A stretch of 64,000 nucleotides of DNA. Origin: Planktomarina sp. (lineage in GTDB: Bacteria > Pseudomonadota > Alphaproteobacteria > Rhodobacterales > Rhodobacteraceae). Both the position numbers and the translations under genes were made by a program. The notes beneath the pieces are model-generated. The model did no database searches. It was not told the DNA's origin and saw only the letters and a list, made by a program, of their open reading frames with translations. Below are positions 38,382 through 45,945 of the stretch, one piece after another (positions within the stretch are counted from its first letter, which is position 1; the number at the start of each line of letters is the position of its first letter). The stretch lies in NCBI GenBank assembly GCA_020630015.1, contig JAHDCF010000010.1, positions 1 to 64,000 of the forward strand, written 5' to 3'.

Positions 38382-38471
38382 GGACAGGTGGCCGAGTGGT
38401 CGAAGGCGCACGCCTGGAAAGTGTGTAGGCGGGGAACCGTCTCGAGGGTTCGAATCCCTTCCTGTCCGCCA
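38382..38471 (+). tRNA. tRNA-Ser (anticodon GGA)
   Basis: A 90-nt class II tRNA. The acceptor stem is GGACAGG paired with CCTGTCC, then discriminator G and encoded CCA. The anticodon loop CTGGAAA gives anticodon GGA, reading UCC and UCU. The long variable arm and T-arm (GAGGGTTCGAATCCCTT) are intact. It marks the border between core genome and accessory DNA, a common insertion site for islands. Confidence 0.97.
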
Positions 38472-38644
38472 CCCACCCATTCTTATTCTGGGGCCTGCGT
38501 AGTCGCGCCATTTCTCCCCTTCTTTTCCGTGGGTTAGTGGTCTCCTGACGATTAGTAGACGTCGGTTCGTAACTCAACTCCTCATTTTCGCGGCTTAGTC
38601 TCAAACCACCATTTTCGGAGGTGAGGTTTGGATGGTTTCGACAA

Positions 38645-38666
38645 ATTTACAGGGAATTTACAGGGA
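38645..38666. repeat. Tandem 11-bp repeat ATTTACAGGGA x2
   Basis: Two perfect adjacent copies lie 174 bp past the tRNA. Short direct repeats beside a tRNA and a recombinase gene suit recombinase-arm or attachment-site binding, but no function is shown. Confidence 0.6.
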
Positions 38667-38683
38667 ACCCCCTGTTTTTTTCT
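38660..38683 (+). terminator. Rho-independent terminator
   Basis: ACAGGG (38660-38665) pairs with CCCTGT (38670-38675) over an AACC loop, followed by a run of six or more T. It could end transcription through tRNA-Ser. It overlaps the second tandem repeat copy. Confidence 0.6.
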
Positions 38684-38786
38684 TTTGTCCAAATCGATGA
38701 ACAAATTGGGTTTGGGCGCGAGATTTGGGTTTTAGGGAACTTCACGACAAATAAAGATCCGCGCTTGAGGACGAGTCTTGCCGTCG

Positions 38787-40466
38787 TCAGACGGCCTCTG
38801 AGATTCCCAGCTGCTTTGCTTGGATATCCCAATCGAGATCAATCTTTATGCGCAGGAGTATTGCTAAGGTCAGGTCCGCGGGCTGTGTGCCACACAAAAT
38901 CGCTTTTTGGATGTTCGGCGATAGGAAGGCCAACTTGAGCCGTGTACGGATCAGGCTTTCTGATGTGCCCTGATCTTTTGCGATCTGCGCGATTGAGTGA
39001 CCGGCCCTTATTTCACCCACCCACGCGTGAGCCGCGGCCAAGGCCCTTTGCAGTGTTTGATCGGGTTCGGGCCGTATATCACCGCATATCATTTTGGCTT
39101 CAACACCACGTTTTTTGATCTTGAAGGGTAGTGTGAACGCGATTGCCCCGTACGCAAGATCGTCTTCCGTTTGTCCAAGCGCTGCAGCCAAAAGCGCTTG
39201 GTCCAATGTGACTGTGATCGTTTGCGCGTGAATGCGAGCGTTCTTGAGGAGGCTCAATAGGCTAGCTGTACATGCATCGTCGGTGGTGACCTGGCCAAGT
39301 TGGTTGACCTGCGCGTCATGCCATGTGGTCCATTTTGCCTGTGCATCTTGGATCGCGCGGATTGAGGAGTTGGTTAGCAATTGACCTTGATCCAGTTGGG
39401 TTTGGATATGCTTCTGTATGGCTTCGGCAATAAAGGGTTCGATGGTTTTTGCGGGCAACCGTGTGCCTGACGGGTCTTTGGCTTTGATGAGGCGGTTGGA
39501 GATATAATACCGGATGACACGGCCCGTTTTTTTGGTGTGGGTGGGCGTTAGGAGATCACCGGTTTGGTCGAAGAGTTTACCCTTTAGGGGTGCTGTTGGG
39601 TTTTGCGTGCTTCGCGCGCCACGTTGTTTTGCACGCTTACTTTGTAACGCGGCCTGCACCTGATCCCAAAGCGCTTGATCAATGATGGCGTCATGTTGGC
39701 CGTCATATATTTTGTCTTTGTGCCGGATTTTGCCGAGATAAATCGGGTTGGTGAGGAGCTTATGGATCGCACCGCGCGTAAACACGGCTCCAGGTTTGCC
39801 GTGCCTCGACTTGGATCGTAGGGTCTGCTGTTCGGCGGCGCGTTCTACGCGCCGCAAACACCCGAGATCTGCGTAGAGGCGGAATATCTGCTGCACGGTG
39901 TTTGCCTCAGGTTTGTTGATTAACAGTCCGCGTATGGTCTTGTCTGGATGGGGATCGTAGCCCAAGGGCACGGTACCGCCCATCCACAATCCTTTTGCTT
40001 TCGACGCCGCGATCTTGTCGCGAATACGTTCTGCGGTGACTTCGCGCTCGAACTGGGCGAAGCTCAGAAGCATGTTTAGGGTCAGGCGTCCCATAGATGT
40101 GGCGGTGTTAAAACTTTGTGTGACCGACACGAAGCTCGCGTCCATTGTATCCAAGCGATCGACGATTTTGGAAAAGTCGCTGAGTGACCGGGTGAGACGG
40201 TCAATTTTGTAGACAATGATGCGGTTAACGTGACCGGCTTCAATGTCGGCCAGCAAGGCTTGCAGGGCGGGGCGTTCCAGGGTGCCGCCCGAGACGCCAC
40301 CGTCGTCATAGCGTTTGGACACCAGCATCCACCCTTCATGGCGCTGGCTCGTGACATAGGCTGCACAGGCCTCATATTGCGCATCGAGGGAGTTGAACTC
40401 TTGGTCCAAACCTTCGTCTGTGGATTTGCGGGTATATATGGCGCATCTTATTTTGGGCTTTGTCAT
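38787..40466 (-). CDS. Large serine recombinase
   Basis: A 559-aa site-specific recombinase. The catalytic domain (1-150) starts with IRCAIYTRKSTDE, where the Ser of YTRKS is the nucleophile. DGGVSGGTLERPALQALL and YKIDRLTRSLSDF follow. The central recombinase domain includes GYDPHPDKTIRGLLIN. In the position of the usual zinc ribbon (GKLFDQTGDLLTPTHTKKTG) the paired cysteines are missing, so metal binding is probably lost in this subgroup. A helical region follows. It overlaps the DUF2924 gene by ATGA. Role: integration or excision of the flanking element; no target site was identified. Confidence 0.88.
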   Translation of the reverse strand: MTKPKIRCAIYTRKSTDEGLDQEFNSLDAQYEACAAYVTSQRHEGWMLVSKRYDDGGVSGGTLERPALQALLADIEAGHVNRIIVYKIDRLTRSLSDFSKIVDRLDTMDASFVSVTQSFNTATSMGRLTLNMLLSFAQFEREVTAERIRDKIAASKAKGLWMGGTVPLGYDPHPDKTIRGLLINKPEANTVQQIFRLYADLGCLRRVERAAEQQTLRSKSRHGKPGAVFTRGAIHKLLTNPIYLGKIRHKDKIYDGQHDAIIDQALWDQVQAALQSKRAKQRGARSTQNPTAPLKGKLFDQTGDLLTPTHTKKTGRVIRYYISNRLIKAKDPSGTRLPAKTIEPFIAEAIQKHIQTQLDQGQLLTNSSIRAIQDAQAKWTTWHDAQVNQLGQVTTDDACTASLLSLLKNARIHAQTITVTLDQALLAAALGQTEDDLAYGAIAFTLPFKIKKRGVEAKMICGDIRPEPDQTLQRALAAAHAWVGEIRAGHSIAQIAKDQGTSESLIRTRLKLAFLSPNIQKAILCGTQPADLTLAILLRIKIDLDWDIQAKQLGISEAV

Positions 40467-40906
40467 GAAGAGACCTTGCCCAGACCAAAGAACCGCGGGC
40501 CAGACCAACGGGTGCCTGTGATGGCCATGGCGATGGCGGAAAGCGATTTGAAGCGCTGTGCGTTCCAAAGAAAACCATCGGTCGTGACATCAACGCGGTG
40601 GGTAACGCCATTCCATTCGCGCAAGATATGCGCACCGGGTTTGAGTTTTGCGGCTGAATTGGACTTCGGCCTTTGACCTGTGCGGTCAGAGGTTTTGGAG
40701 GGGTGTATAAGCTTGGCCAGGTGCCGTTTTGTTTTTGCGTCCAATCCGCCACGGGACTGAGCTTGTATCTCAAACGCCAAAATCTGCTGCATCAAGGAGC
40801 TGCTGATCTTGGGCGGTGGCGGGTCGTGAAACTGCGCCTTCCACGTACGGGTGAGGGTGTTGCGATCAGCAGCTTTGATCTCGTGGATATGAAGTGTGGA
40901 TGTCAA
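40463..40906 (-). CDS. DUF2924 family protein
   Basis: A 147-aa protein of the DUF2924 family, known mainly as the partner of phage-type serine recombinases. The second half carries the family signature: LKPGAHILREWNGVTHRVDV, then DGFLWNAQRFKSLSAIAMAITGTRWSGP. The start is a TTG (40906), inside a TTGA overlap with the small upstream ORF and 7 nt after GAGGAG. The conserved pairing suggests a recombination accessory, possibly a directionality factor, but no member is characterised to my knowledge. Confidence 0.8.
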   Translation of the reverse strand: MTSTLHIHEIKAADRNTLTRTWKAQFHDPPPPKISSSLMQQILAFEIQAQSRGGLDAKTKRHLAKLIHPSKTSDRTGQRPKSNSAAKLKPGAHILREWNGVTHRVDVTTDGFLWNAQRFKSLSAIAMAITGTRWSGPRFFGLGKVSS

Positions 40907-40998
40907 AGTGGTCTCCTCAGCAGGATCGATGCGGTGTTACTGAGAAAAGCCTGGATCGTGCGCCAGGATGTGGCTTTGATGGTCTCAGTCGGGCCCAT
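40903..40998 (-). CDS. 31-aa ORF coupled to the DUF2924 gene
   Basis: ATG 40998 opens a 31-codon frame (MGPTETIKATSWRTIQAF, then a Leu/Arg-rich tail). Its stop overlaps the DUF2924 TTG start (TTGA), and the DUF2924 ribosome site GAGGAG lies inside it. The coupling argues that it is translated. It may be a leader peptide or the remnant of a longer partner gene. Confidence 0.4.
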   Translation of the reverse strand: MGPTETIKATSWRTIQAFLSNTASILLRRPL

Positions 40999-41354
40999 AG
41001 TCCAGTTTTTTAAACCGTAATACGCAACAAAAAGCGCCCGGCCTTAAACCTGACTCACCAATACCCTGCCACGCCTTCGGCGTTCTCGGGATATTGGTGA
41101 TCAACGATGTTTCTAATTTAAGGTCGGACGGTGTAGTTCAGCATTCACACGGAGTGTCTCAAACCGCCCACGCCTGCGTAAATCTTGGCGAGGCCACGTT
41201 GCGGCGTCGGCGCTTTGACAACGCTGTACCGCCTTTGGGAGAACGGCGAAGATGATTTAATTGTTATAAATATCAGCGACTTATAATTTAATGTCCGCGG
41301 GCGGATTTAAGATTTGTCGACGCGGTAATTTGGCTCGCGTATGTTAAAGCCATC
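40999..41354. other. Divergent intergenic region with a complex hairpin
   Basis: No gene is supported in this gap between the recombinase operon and the phage-like genes. It contains a large stem-loop at 41055-41100 (listed separately). The last 100 bp are AT-rich (TTAATTGTTATAAATATCAGC) and probably carry the promoter of the 222-aa gene. Confidence 0.5.
41055..41100. repeat. 46-bp nested inverted repeat
   Basis: TCACCAATA (41055-41063) pairs with TATTGGTGA (41092-41100), CCC with GGG inside, and a second stem ACGCC/GGCGT (41071-41083) closes a TTC loop. It could be an RNA hairpin or a recombinase core site. Confidence 0.6.
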
Positions 41355-42023
41355 ATGACACAGACATCCGACATTCCCGCACCGAAACTTACCCGAGGGC
41401 GCCCTAAAGGGGCGGCGCCTAAGCGTGTTGCTGATATCAAACTGCTTCGCACAGTGGCCAAAGACATACTGGACTCACCTGATTTGCCGCTCACCACTGC
41501 GCTGCGACGCCGTGGTGTGACGTCTGAAACTGATCTGACGCGACTGCGTCGGCGTTGGAGATCCGAAGGCATTGATTGGATTGGGGAGGAGCGGGCTGAT
41601 CGTCACTATAAGTCGAACGCAAATGGGTTCCAAAAGTTCGTGTTTGGCTTGATTGGGCTTACGCAGCGCGCACGTGAAGTGATGCAAACAATTGATTTGG
41701 ACGGCGTGGTCTCGACGCTCGGAGAGATGGCTAAAACCAAGCGCGCTTTAGAAAACCACGGTGGTCTGCTGGAGATACCCTTTGACAGCGCGAGTGAAGA
41801 GGAAGTGGCGAAGGCCGTGGCTCGTCTTGAACTGCGAGATCGTAAAGTTGGCCGCCAGATTGTTCGCGAAGTTGACGAGCCAGGCTATGAGAAAGATTGG
41901 AGGGAAAGCTATGCCATGGCGGTCGTGATGCATGAACGGGCCTTGGCACAGCGCCGCTACGAACTGGCGCAAAAAACAAAAGGAGATGGGAACGATGCAG
42001 ACAGTTCAGAACACAGCAGTTGA
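41355..42023 (+). CDS. Phage-type hypothetical protein with AT-hook-like N-terminus
   Basis: A 222-aa protein. Residues 13-24 (LTRGRPKGAAPK) contain an AT-hook-like RGRPKG core, and residues 25-75 look like a small helix-turn-helix (TTALRRRGVTSETDLTRLRRRW). The rest is charged and helical. It overlaps the methyltransferase by 29 nt, so it belongs to the same operon. It is likely a DNA-binding phage protein; no family assigned. Confidence 0.55.
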   Translation: MTQTSDIPAPKLTRGRPKGAAPKRVADIKLLRTVAKDILDSPDLPLTTALRRRGVTSETDLTRLRRRWRSEGIDWIGEERADRHYKSNANGFQKFVFGLIGLTQRAREVMQTIDLDGVVSTLGEMAKTKRALENHGGLLEIPFDSASEEEVAKAVARLELRDRKVGRQIVREVDEPGYEKDWRESYAMAVVMHERALAQRRYELAQKTKGDGNDADSSEHSS

Positions 42024-43284
42024 AACCACGCGAGTGGCGGTCGATCAACTCAAGCCTTGGGCGCGAAATGCGCGCAAACATTCCAAAAAACAGATTGGGC
42101 AAATAGCGGATAGCATTGCTGAATTTGGCTTCACCAATCCGGTTTTGATTGATGAAGAGTACAACATTTTGGCGGGAAACGGCCGTGTTGCTGCTGCGCT
42201 CCAGCTTGGCCTGACTGAAATCCCCTGCGCTGTAATTGGTCATATGAGCGACGCTCAGAAACGGGCCTATGTGCTGGCGGACAATAAGATTGCCGCGAAC
42301 GCAGATTGGGATGAAGAATTGTTGGCTTTGGAACTGGGGGAGCTGGCGGATCTGGATCTGGGATTTGATTTAGAGTTGACAGGCTTCTCTTTGCCCGAGA
42401 TCGACCGTTTTGTGGAGCTTGGAACGCCCGAGCTCGCCCATGATCCCAAAGCCGATCAATTGCCGGATGTTGCACCGCGCCGGGTTGAGGTGGGGGACAT
42501 TTGGGCTTTGGGGGCGCATCGCTTGGTGTGCGGGGACAGCTTGGATGAACGGGTCGTAGCGGAACTGATGCAGGACGATGTTGCGTCCATGGTCTTCACA
42601 GACCCGCCCTATAACGTGCCCATTGACGGCCATGTCAGCGGCAAGGGAACGGCGCACCGGGAATTTGCAATGGCGTCGGGAGAGATGAGCGCATCTGAGT
42701 TTACGGATTTTTTGCGCCGGAGCTTTGCGAACCTTACCCGTTTTGCCGCCGATGGATCGATCCACTTCATCTGTATGGATTGGCGTCACATGCAAGAGGT
42801 GATATCGGCGGCCGACGGGATCTACGGCGCGCTCAAGAACCTGATTGTTTGGGCGAAGGACCGCGGTGGTATGGGGACGTTTTATCGCTCTCGCCACGAA
42901 TTGATCTTTGCTTATAAGTTTGGAACAGGGCGTCACATCAACAATTTTGAATTGGGCCAACATGGCCGGTACCGCACGAATGTGTGGGAGTACCCCGGGG
43001 CAGGGCCCGACGATCTGAAACTTCACCCCACTGTAAAGCCAGCGCAAATGATCGCGGATGCCATGCGGGATGTGTCGGGGCGGGGCGATGTGGTGTTGGA
43101 TTTGTTTGGCGGGTCTGGGTCTACTTTGATTGCGGCCGAGCAAACGGGGCGCAAAGCGCGGTTGTGCGAATTGGATCCACAATATTGCGACATCATCCTC
43201 GCGCGGTACGAAGCTTTTGCCAAAGACGAGGCAGAGAAACTGGGACGTGTACCTGAGGCGGTGCGCCAGGTCGCGGCGGAGTAA
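41995..43284 (+). CDS. ParB-domain DNA methyltransferase (N6-adenine or N4-cytosine, beta class)
   Basis: A 429-aa fusion. Residues 10-105 are a ParB/sulfiredoxin-like N-terminal domain (LKPWARNARKHSKKQIGQIA, with NGRVAAALQLG). Residues 150-420 are a class beta amino-methyltransferase: catalytic motif IV is FTDPPYN, and the SAM motif FxGxG comes later, in LDLFGGSGSTLIAAEQTG. AAAGGAG sets ATG 41995 as start; ATG 41986 has no room for a ribosome site. ParB-methyltransferases are frequent in prophages. They may protect phage DNA. No cognate restriction enzyme lies beside it. Confidence 0.88.
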   Translation: MQTVQNTAVETTRVAVDQLKPWARNARKHSKKQIGQIADSIAEFGFTNPVLIDEEYNILAGNGRVAAALQLGLTEIPCAVIGHMSDAQKRAYVLADNKIAANADWDEELLALELGELADLDLGFDLELTGFSLPEIDRFVELGTPELAHDPKADQLPDVAPRRVEVGDIWALGAHRLVCGDSLDERVVAELMQDDVASMVFTDPPYNVPIDGHVSGKGTAHREFAMASGEMSASEFTDFLRRSFANLTRFAADGSIHFICMDWRHMQEVISAADGIYGALKNLIVWAKDRGGMGTFYRSRHELIFAYKFGTGRHINNFELGQHGRYRTNVWEYPGAGPDDLKLHPTVKPAQMIADAMRDVSGRGDVVLDLFGGSGSTLIAAEQTGRKARLCELDPQYCDIILARYEAFAKDEAEKLGRVPEAVRQVAAE

Positions 43285-44178
43285 TTGGGCGTGCCAAAGC
43301 ATAAGAAACTGATGGCTTCCCCCGGCTTTGAGGTTGGCTATGCAAAGCCGCCCAAGGGCACCCGCTTTAAAAAAGGGACATCGGGTAATCCGAAGGGGCG
43401 GCCTGTTGGGTCCAAGAATAAGGCAAAGAAGCCCATGGGTAAGTTAAACGACCTGATCATGAAGGAAGCCTACCGGGACGTTGATCTCAATGACAAAACG
43501 GGGCCTGTGACGATGCCGGTGGCCCAAGCCGTGGTGCGCAGTATCAACTTGAATGCCGCCAAAGGACGGGTGGGTGCGCAGCGCTTGTTCTTGGAGATGC
43601 TTGGCACGGTTGAGGGGATCAAGCAGCGTGAAAAGCAAGATGTCTTTGAAGCAGCTTTTGAATACAAAGAAACTTGGACGGCAGAACTTAAGCGGCTGAA
43701 ACAGCTTGGGCAGCCTTTGCCAGAGCTGTTGCCGCATCCTGACGATATTGAACTGAACGCCAAGACAGGAGAAGTGATCTTCCACGGGCCCTTTGATCCT
43801 GCAGAGAAAAAGATCTGGGACCATCTGTGGGCGCAACATGCGCAATATGGCCAGGACGCTGAAAATCTGTGGGCTGAACTGGGCAAAACAGAAGACCCTG
43901 AAGAACGCGGATATATCGAAGACCAGTTGGATTGGACGCAATATCTGTTCCAGGTTGTGGCTGTCCAGATCATGGAGAATTGGCGTCTGCCAGCCAAACG
44001 GGTCGCCAGTGATTTTTTGCTTCGCAAAGTGCTGGAGCAGCATGTGGAAGAAGGCACCAAGCCAGTCTCGCCGAGAGATTTGCCGAATGAACGTTTTGAT
44101 TATGCGGAGTTCTACCGCGAGCAAGAGGAGCGGCGGCGGGCAAAGCTCGTCCCCGCAAGTACAGGGTCCGAAGGTTAG
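43285..44178 (+). CDS. DUF5681 protein (phage small-terminase-like region)
   Basis: A 297-aa protein. The N-terminus carries the DUF5681 signature (FKKGTSGNPKGRPVGSKNK). In prophages this family commonly sits just before the terminase large subunit, and it may recognise packaging DNA. The rest is charged and helical, with an E-rich end. It starts directly after the methyltransferase stop at TTG 43285 (other starts: GTG 43291, ATG 43312). No terminase follows, so the phage module is cut here. Confidence 0.65.
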   Translation: MGVPKHKKLMASPGFEVGYAKPPKGTRFKKGTSGNPKGRPVGSKNKAKKPMGKLNDLIMKEAYRDVDLNDKTGPVTMPVAQAVVRSINLNAAKGRVGAQRLFLEMLGTVEGIKQREKQDVFEAAFEYKETWTAELKRLKQLGQPLPELLPHPDDIELNAKTGEVIFHGPFDPAEKKIWDHLWAQHAQYGQDAENLWAELGKTEDPEERGYIEDQLDWTQYLFQVVAVQIMENWRLPAKRVASDFLLRKVLEQHVEEGTKPVSPRDLPNERFDYAEFYREQEERRRAKLVPASTGSEG

Positions 44179-44529
44179 GGGCGGTGATTTGTCGGCTCAA
44201 CTCCCTCTTGGACACGATAGAAACAACTGGTCCGAGCGAAGGTTGAAGGCGGTACCAAAACGGGACAGGTCCACAATTGTTCAGAAGGTTATTGGCAGAG
44301 GAAGCGGTAACCTGATGAGTTGATGCCCTCTGCTCCAGTCAAGGTATTAATTCGCCAAACCAAAGATGTCATATTTGACCATAACGGGAGCCATCCAAAG
44401 CAAATCAAATAATGTTTCTCCAACAAGTCTTGACCGGCTGCAGTTTAATCGAAACCCCAGCATAGGAAGCACTGCTTAAACGATCGCCGCAACTACAATG
44501 GGTACACAGATCGTCAGGTTAGGTCCAAT
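44179..44529. other. Non-coding remnant after phage module
   Basis: A 351-bp stretch with no supported gene, repeat or RNA. Where a terminase gene would be expected, no recognisable coding remains in any frame. The thermonuclease gene beyond is on the other strand. Confidence 0.5.
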
Positions 44530-45183
44530 TTACCCGCGCGGCGCGCGCCACCCGGCAGCTAGGGCCTCGGCCTCGCTACAAAACCATCGTTCACCTTTGG
44601 CAAGGTTGATACGCGTGCGGCTGTACCATGGGGACCATGGCGTGTGATAAATGCGCCCGTTCTGGGAGATGTTGCCTTTTATAGGGCACCCATATGGAGC
44701 CTGCTGCGAGGCGGATGCCCAGCGCCTCTCCCGAAACTCCCAAGCGGGTTCGGTCTGCGCCTGCCAAATCCCAATGCCCTTGGTCTTGGCTCTACGCTCT
44801 TGTGGTACATAGGAGTCCGAATATTTGATAAAGGCCCATGCTAGCCCCCGAGCCACGAGGTTGGCTCCCAAATCGCCGTTGGGCGTGGTGCAAGTTGCAA
44901 TGCGCCGCCCATATCCATCGGTGCCATGCGTGATGCAATCAATGGGGCCACTCTGTAAGTCAAGGCGCAGGGCCTCGGTCGCCGCATCCCCGCATAGCCA
45001 GGCACCAGAAAACCCATTGCATCTCTGCCCGAACTCAGGTGCATCAATGCCTTCGATCCGATAGACTTGGCCATCCATTTCAAAGGTATCACCATCAATA
45101 ACACGAACGTCGGCATGTGTTGTTGACGCAATTAGCATCAGAACTATTGCTGCGCAAACCCGACTAAACACGTAAATCACCAA
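44530..45183 (-). CDS. Thermonuclease family protein with C-terminal sunset-like domain
   Basis: A 217-aa exported nuclease. A signal peptide (VCAAIVLMLIASTTHA) precedes an SNase-like domain: VIDGDTFEMDGQVYRIEGID, with the catalytic Arg/Glu region near YGRRIATC and LVARGLAWAF. The last 50 residues (YGCPIKGNIS, HTPWSPWYSRTRI, ERWFCSEAEALAAGWR) match the small sunset-type domain often found at protein ends with nucleases. The start is TTG 45183 or GTG 45180. It would degrade DNA or RNA outside the cytoplasm, calcium-dependently. Confidence 0.8.
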   Translation of the reverse strand: MVIYVFSRVCAAIVLMLIASTTHADVRVIDGDTFEMDGQVYRIEGIDAPEFGQRCNGFSGAWLCGDAATEALRLDLQSGPIDCITHGTDGYGRRIATCTTPNGDLGANLVARGLAWAFIKYSDSYVPQERRAKTKGIGIWQAQTEPAWEFRERRWASASQQAPYGCPIKGNISQNGRIYHTPWSPWYSRTRINLAKGERWFCSEAEALAAGWRAPRG

Positions 45184-45386
45184 ATGTTAACAAGAGTTAA
45201 CAGGAGGTTAATCACTATTCGTTACGGATGGCAAAACAATATCTGGTTCTGGTACGAAACATATCGGGGAAGGTCACATCATCAAAGCCAACGACGGGCT
45301 CAAACAATTCCTAAGAATATGACGTTGTGAGGTGCCCCTAGATTTGTAGACAGTTTCTGCCCTAATTTTGAGGACAGGAGGTCACT

Positions 45387-45581
45387 ATGGGGAAGCCAAA
45401 TTTTAGCGACGAGTTCAAGCGTGATGCGGTGAACCAGATGACCGTTCGTGGTTATTCAGTTCGGGCGGCTTCGCAGCGCTTGGGTGTCAGCACCCACTCC
45501 CTTTATCAGTGGATGAAGAAGTTTCCCGCTACGATTAATCCGTCATCGGGTTCAGATGCCGAAGTTCGCAGGCTTAAGAAA
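45387..45581 (+). pseudogene. IS3-family orfA fragment, 5' part (interrupted)
   Basis: The frame encodes FSDEFKRDAVNQMTVRGYSV and RLGVSTHSLYQWMKKF, the N-terminal helix-turn-helix of an IS3 OrfA. After RRLKK the reading frame runs into the IS1595-type unit. Removing that unit and one target copy restores RLKKELACATEESDILK, the expected leucine-zipper sequence, from 48908. Confidence 0.85.
45574..45581. repeat. Target site duplication, left copy (TTAAGAAA)
   Basis: An 8-bp AT-rich duplication that matches 48908-48915 exactly. Eight bp is the usual IS1595-family target duplication. Confidence 0.92.
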
Positions 45582-45604
45582 GGCGATTGTATATTTGACA
45601 AACC

Positions 45605-45790
45605 CTAGCCTTTGAGACGTGTGACAAGAGGATTTTCCCCTAACTTGCATAACGTCTCGCGATTCTTTTCAATATAGTCCCAGCCATTGTTTTCCGAACT
45701 GAAGTACAGGGCATCATCCAAGTAAGGCGTTATGGACTTGCCGTCTTTAGCTAGAACTTCACTGGTCTCAAAGGTAATTAGCCACTTCAT
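45605..45790 (-). CDS. 61-aa cargo protein
   Basis: A 61-aa protein (LITFETSEVLAKDGKSITPY, then DYIEKNRETLCKLG) that I cannot assign. It begins 2 nt past the stop of the 50-aa gene and its stop touches the left inverted repeat, so it is the last cargo gene. Hydrophilic, no signal peptide. Confidence 0.55.
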   Translation of the reverse strand: MKWLITFETSEVLAKDGKSITPYLDDALYFSSENNGWDYIEKNRETLCKLGENPLVTRLKG

Positions 45791-45792
45791 TC

Positions 45793-45945
45793 TTAATCAC
45801 CTTTTTTTTCGGCTTGCTGGTCGGGCTTCGCCTTCACCAGCTTGCCTAGTTTGGCGTTGAATCTGACTTCGTCGTCGTCTGCCTCTAACTCGCGGGCCGC
45901 CTCCTTGAAGCGATCGAGTTGGGATTGGTTTTTTAGATCGGCCAT
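45793..45945 (-). CDS. 50-aa cargo protein
   Basis: A 50-codon gene (MADLKNQSQLDRFKEAAREL, then an acidic patch and a basic tail). It starts inside the last 13 nt of the DUF262 gene and ends 2 nt before the 61-aa gene, so it is translated as part of this operon. From memory, similar FKEAARELE proteins accompany IS1595 transposases elsewhere, which would make it an element gene and not cargo. Function unknown. Confidence 0.65.
   Translation of the reverse strand: MADLKNQSQLDRFKEAARELEADDDEVRFNAKLGKLVKAKPDQQAEKKGD

Larger units (their letters stand above)
38472..38786. other. Non-coding border region after tRNA-Ser
   Basis: About 315 bp between the tRNA and the recombinase stop contain no supported gene. 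They hold a tandem 11-bp repeat ATTTACAGGGA (38645-38655 and 38656-38666) and an overlapping terminator. A copy of the tRNA 3' end was not found elsewhere in the window, so island ends cannot be fixed here. Confidence 0.5.

Noticed and set aside
43793..44323. 176-codon ORF overlapping the DUF5681 gene end
   Set aside because: It is a shifted-frame shadow of the DUF5681 gene; only its last 145 bases lie outside, and these show no family signature.
38382..44529. Complete prophage with attL/attR at tRNA-Ser
   Set aside because: No second copy of the tRNA 3' end was seen in the window, and structural, terminase and lysis genes are missing. Only a remnant is supported.
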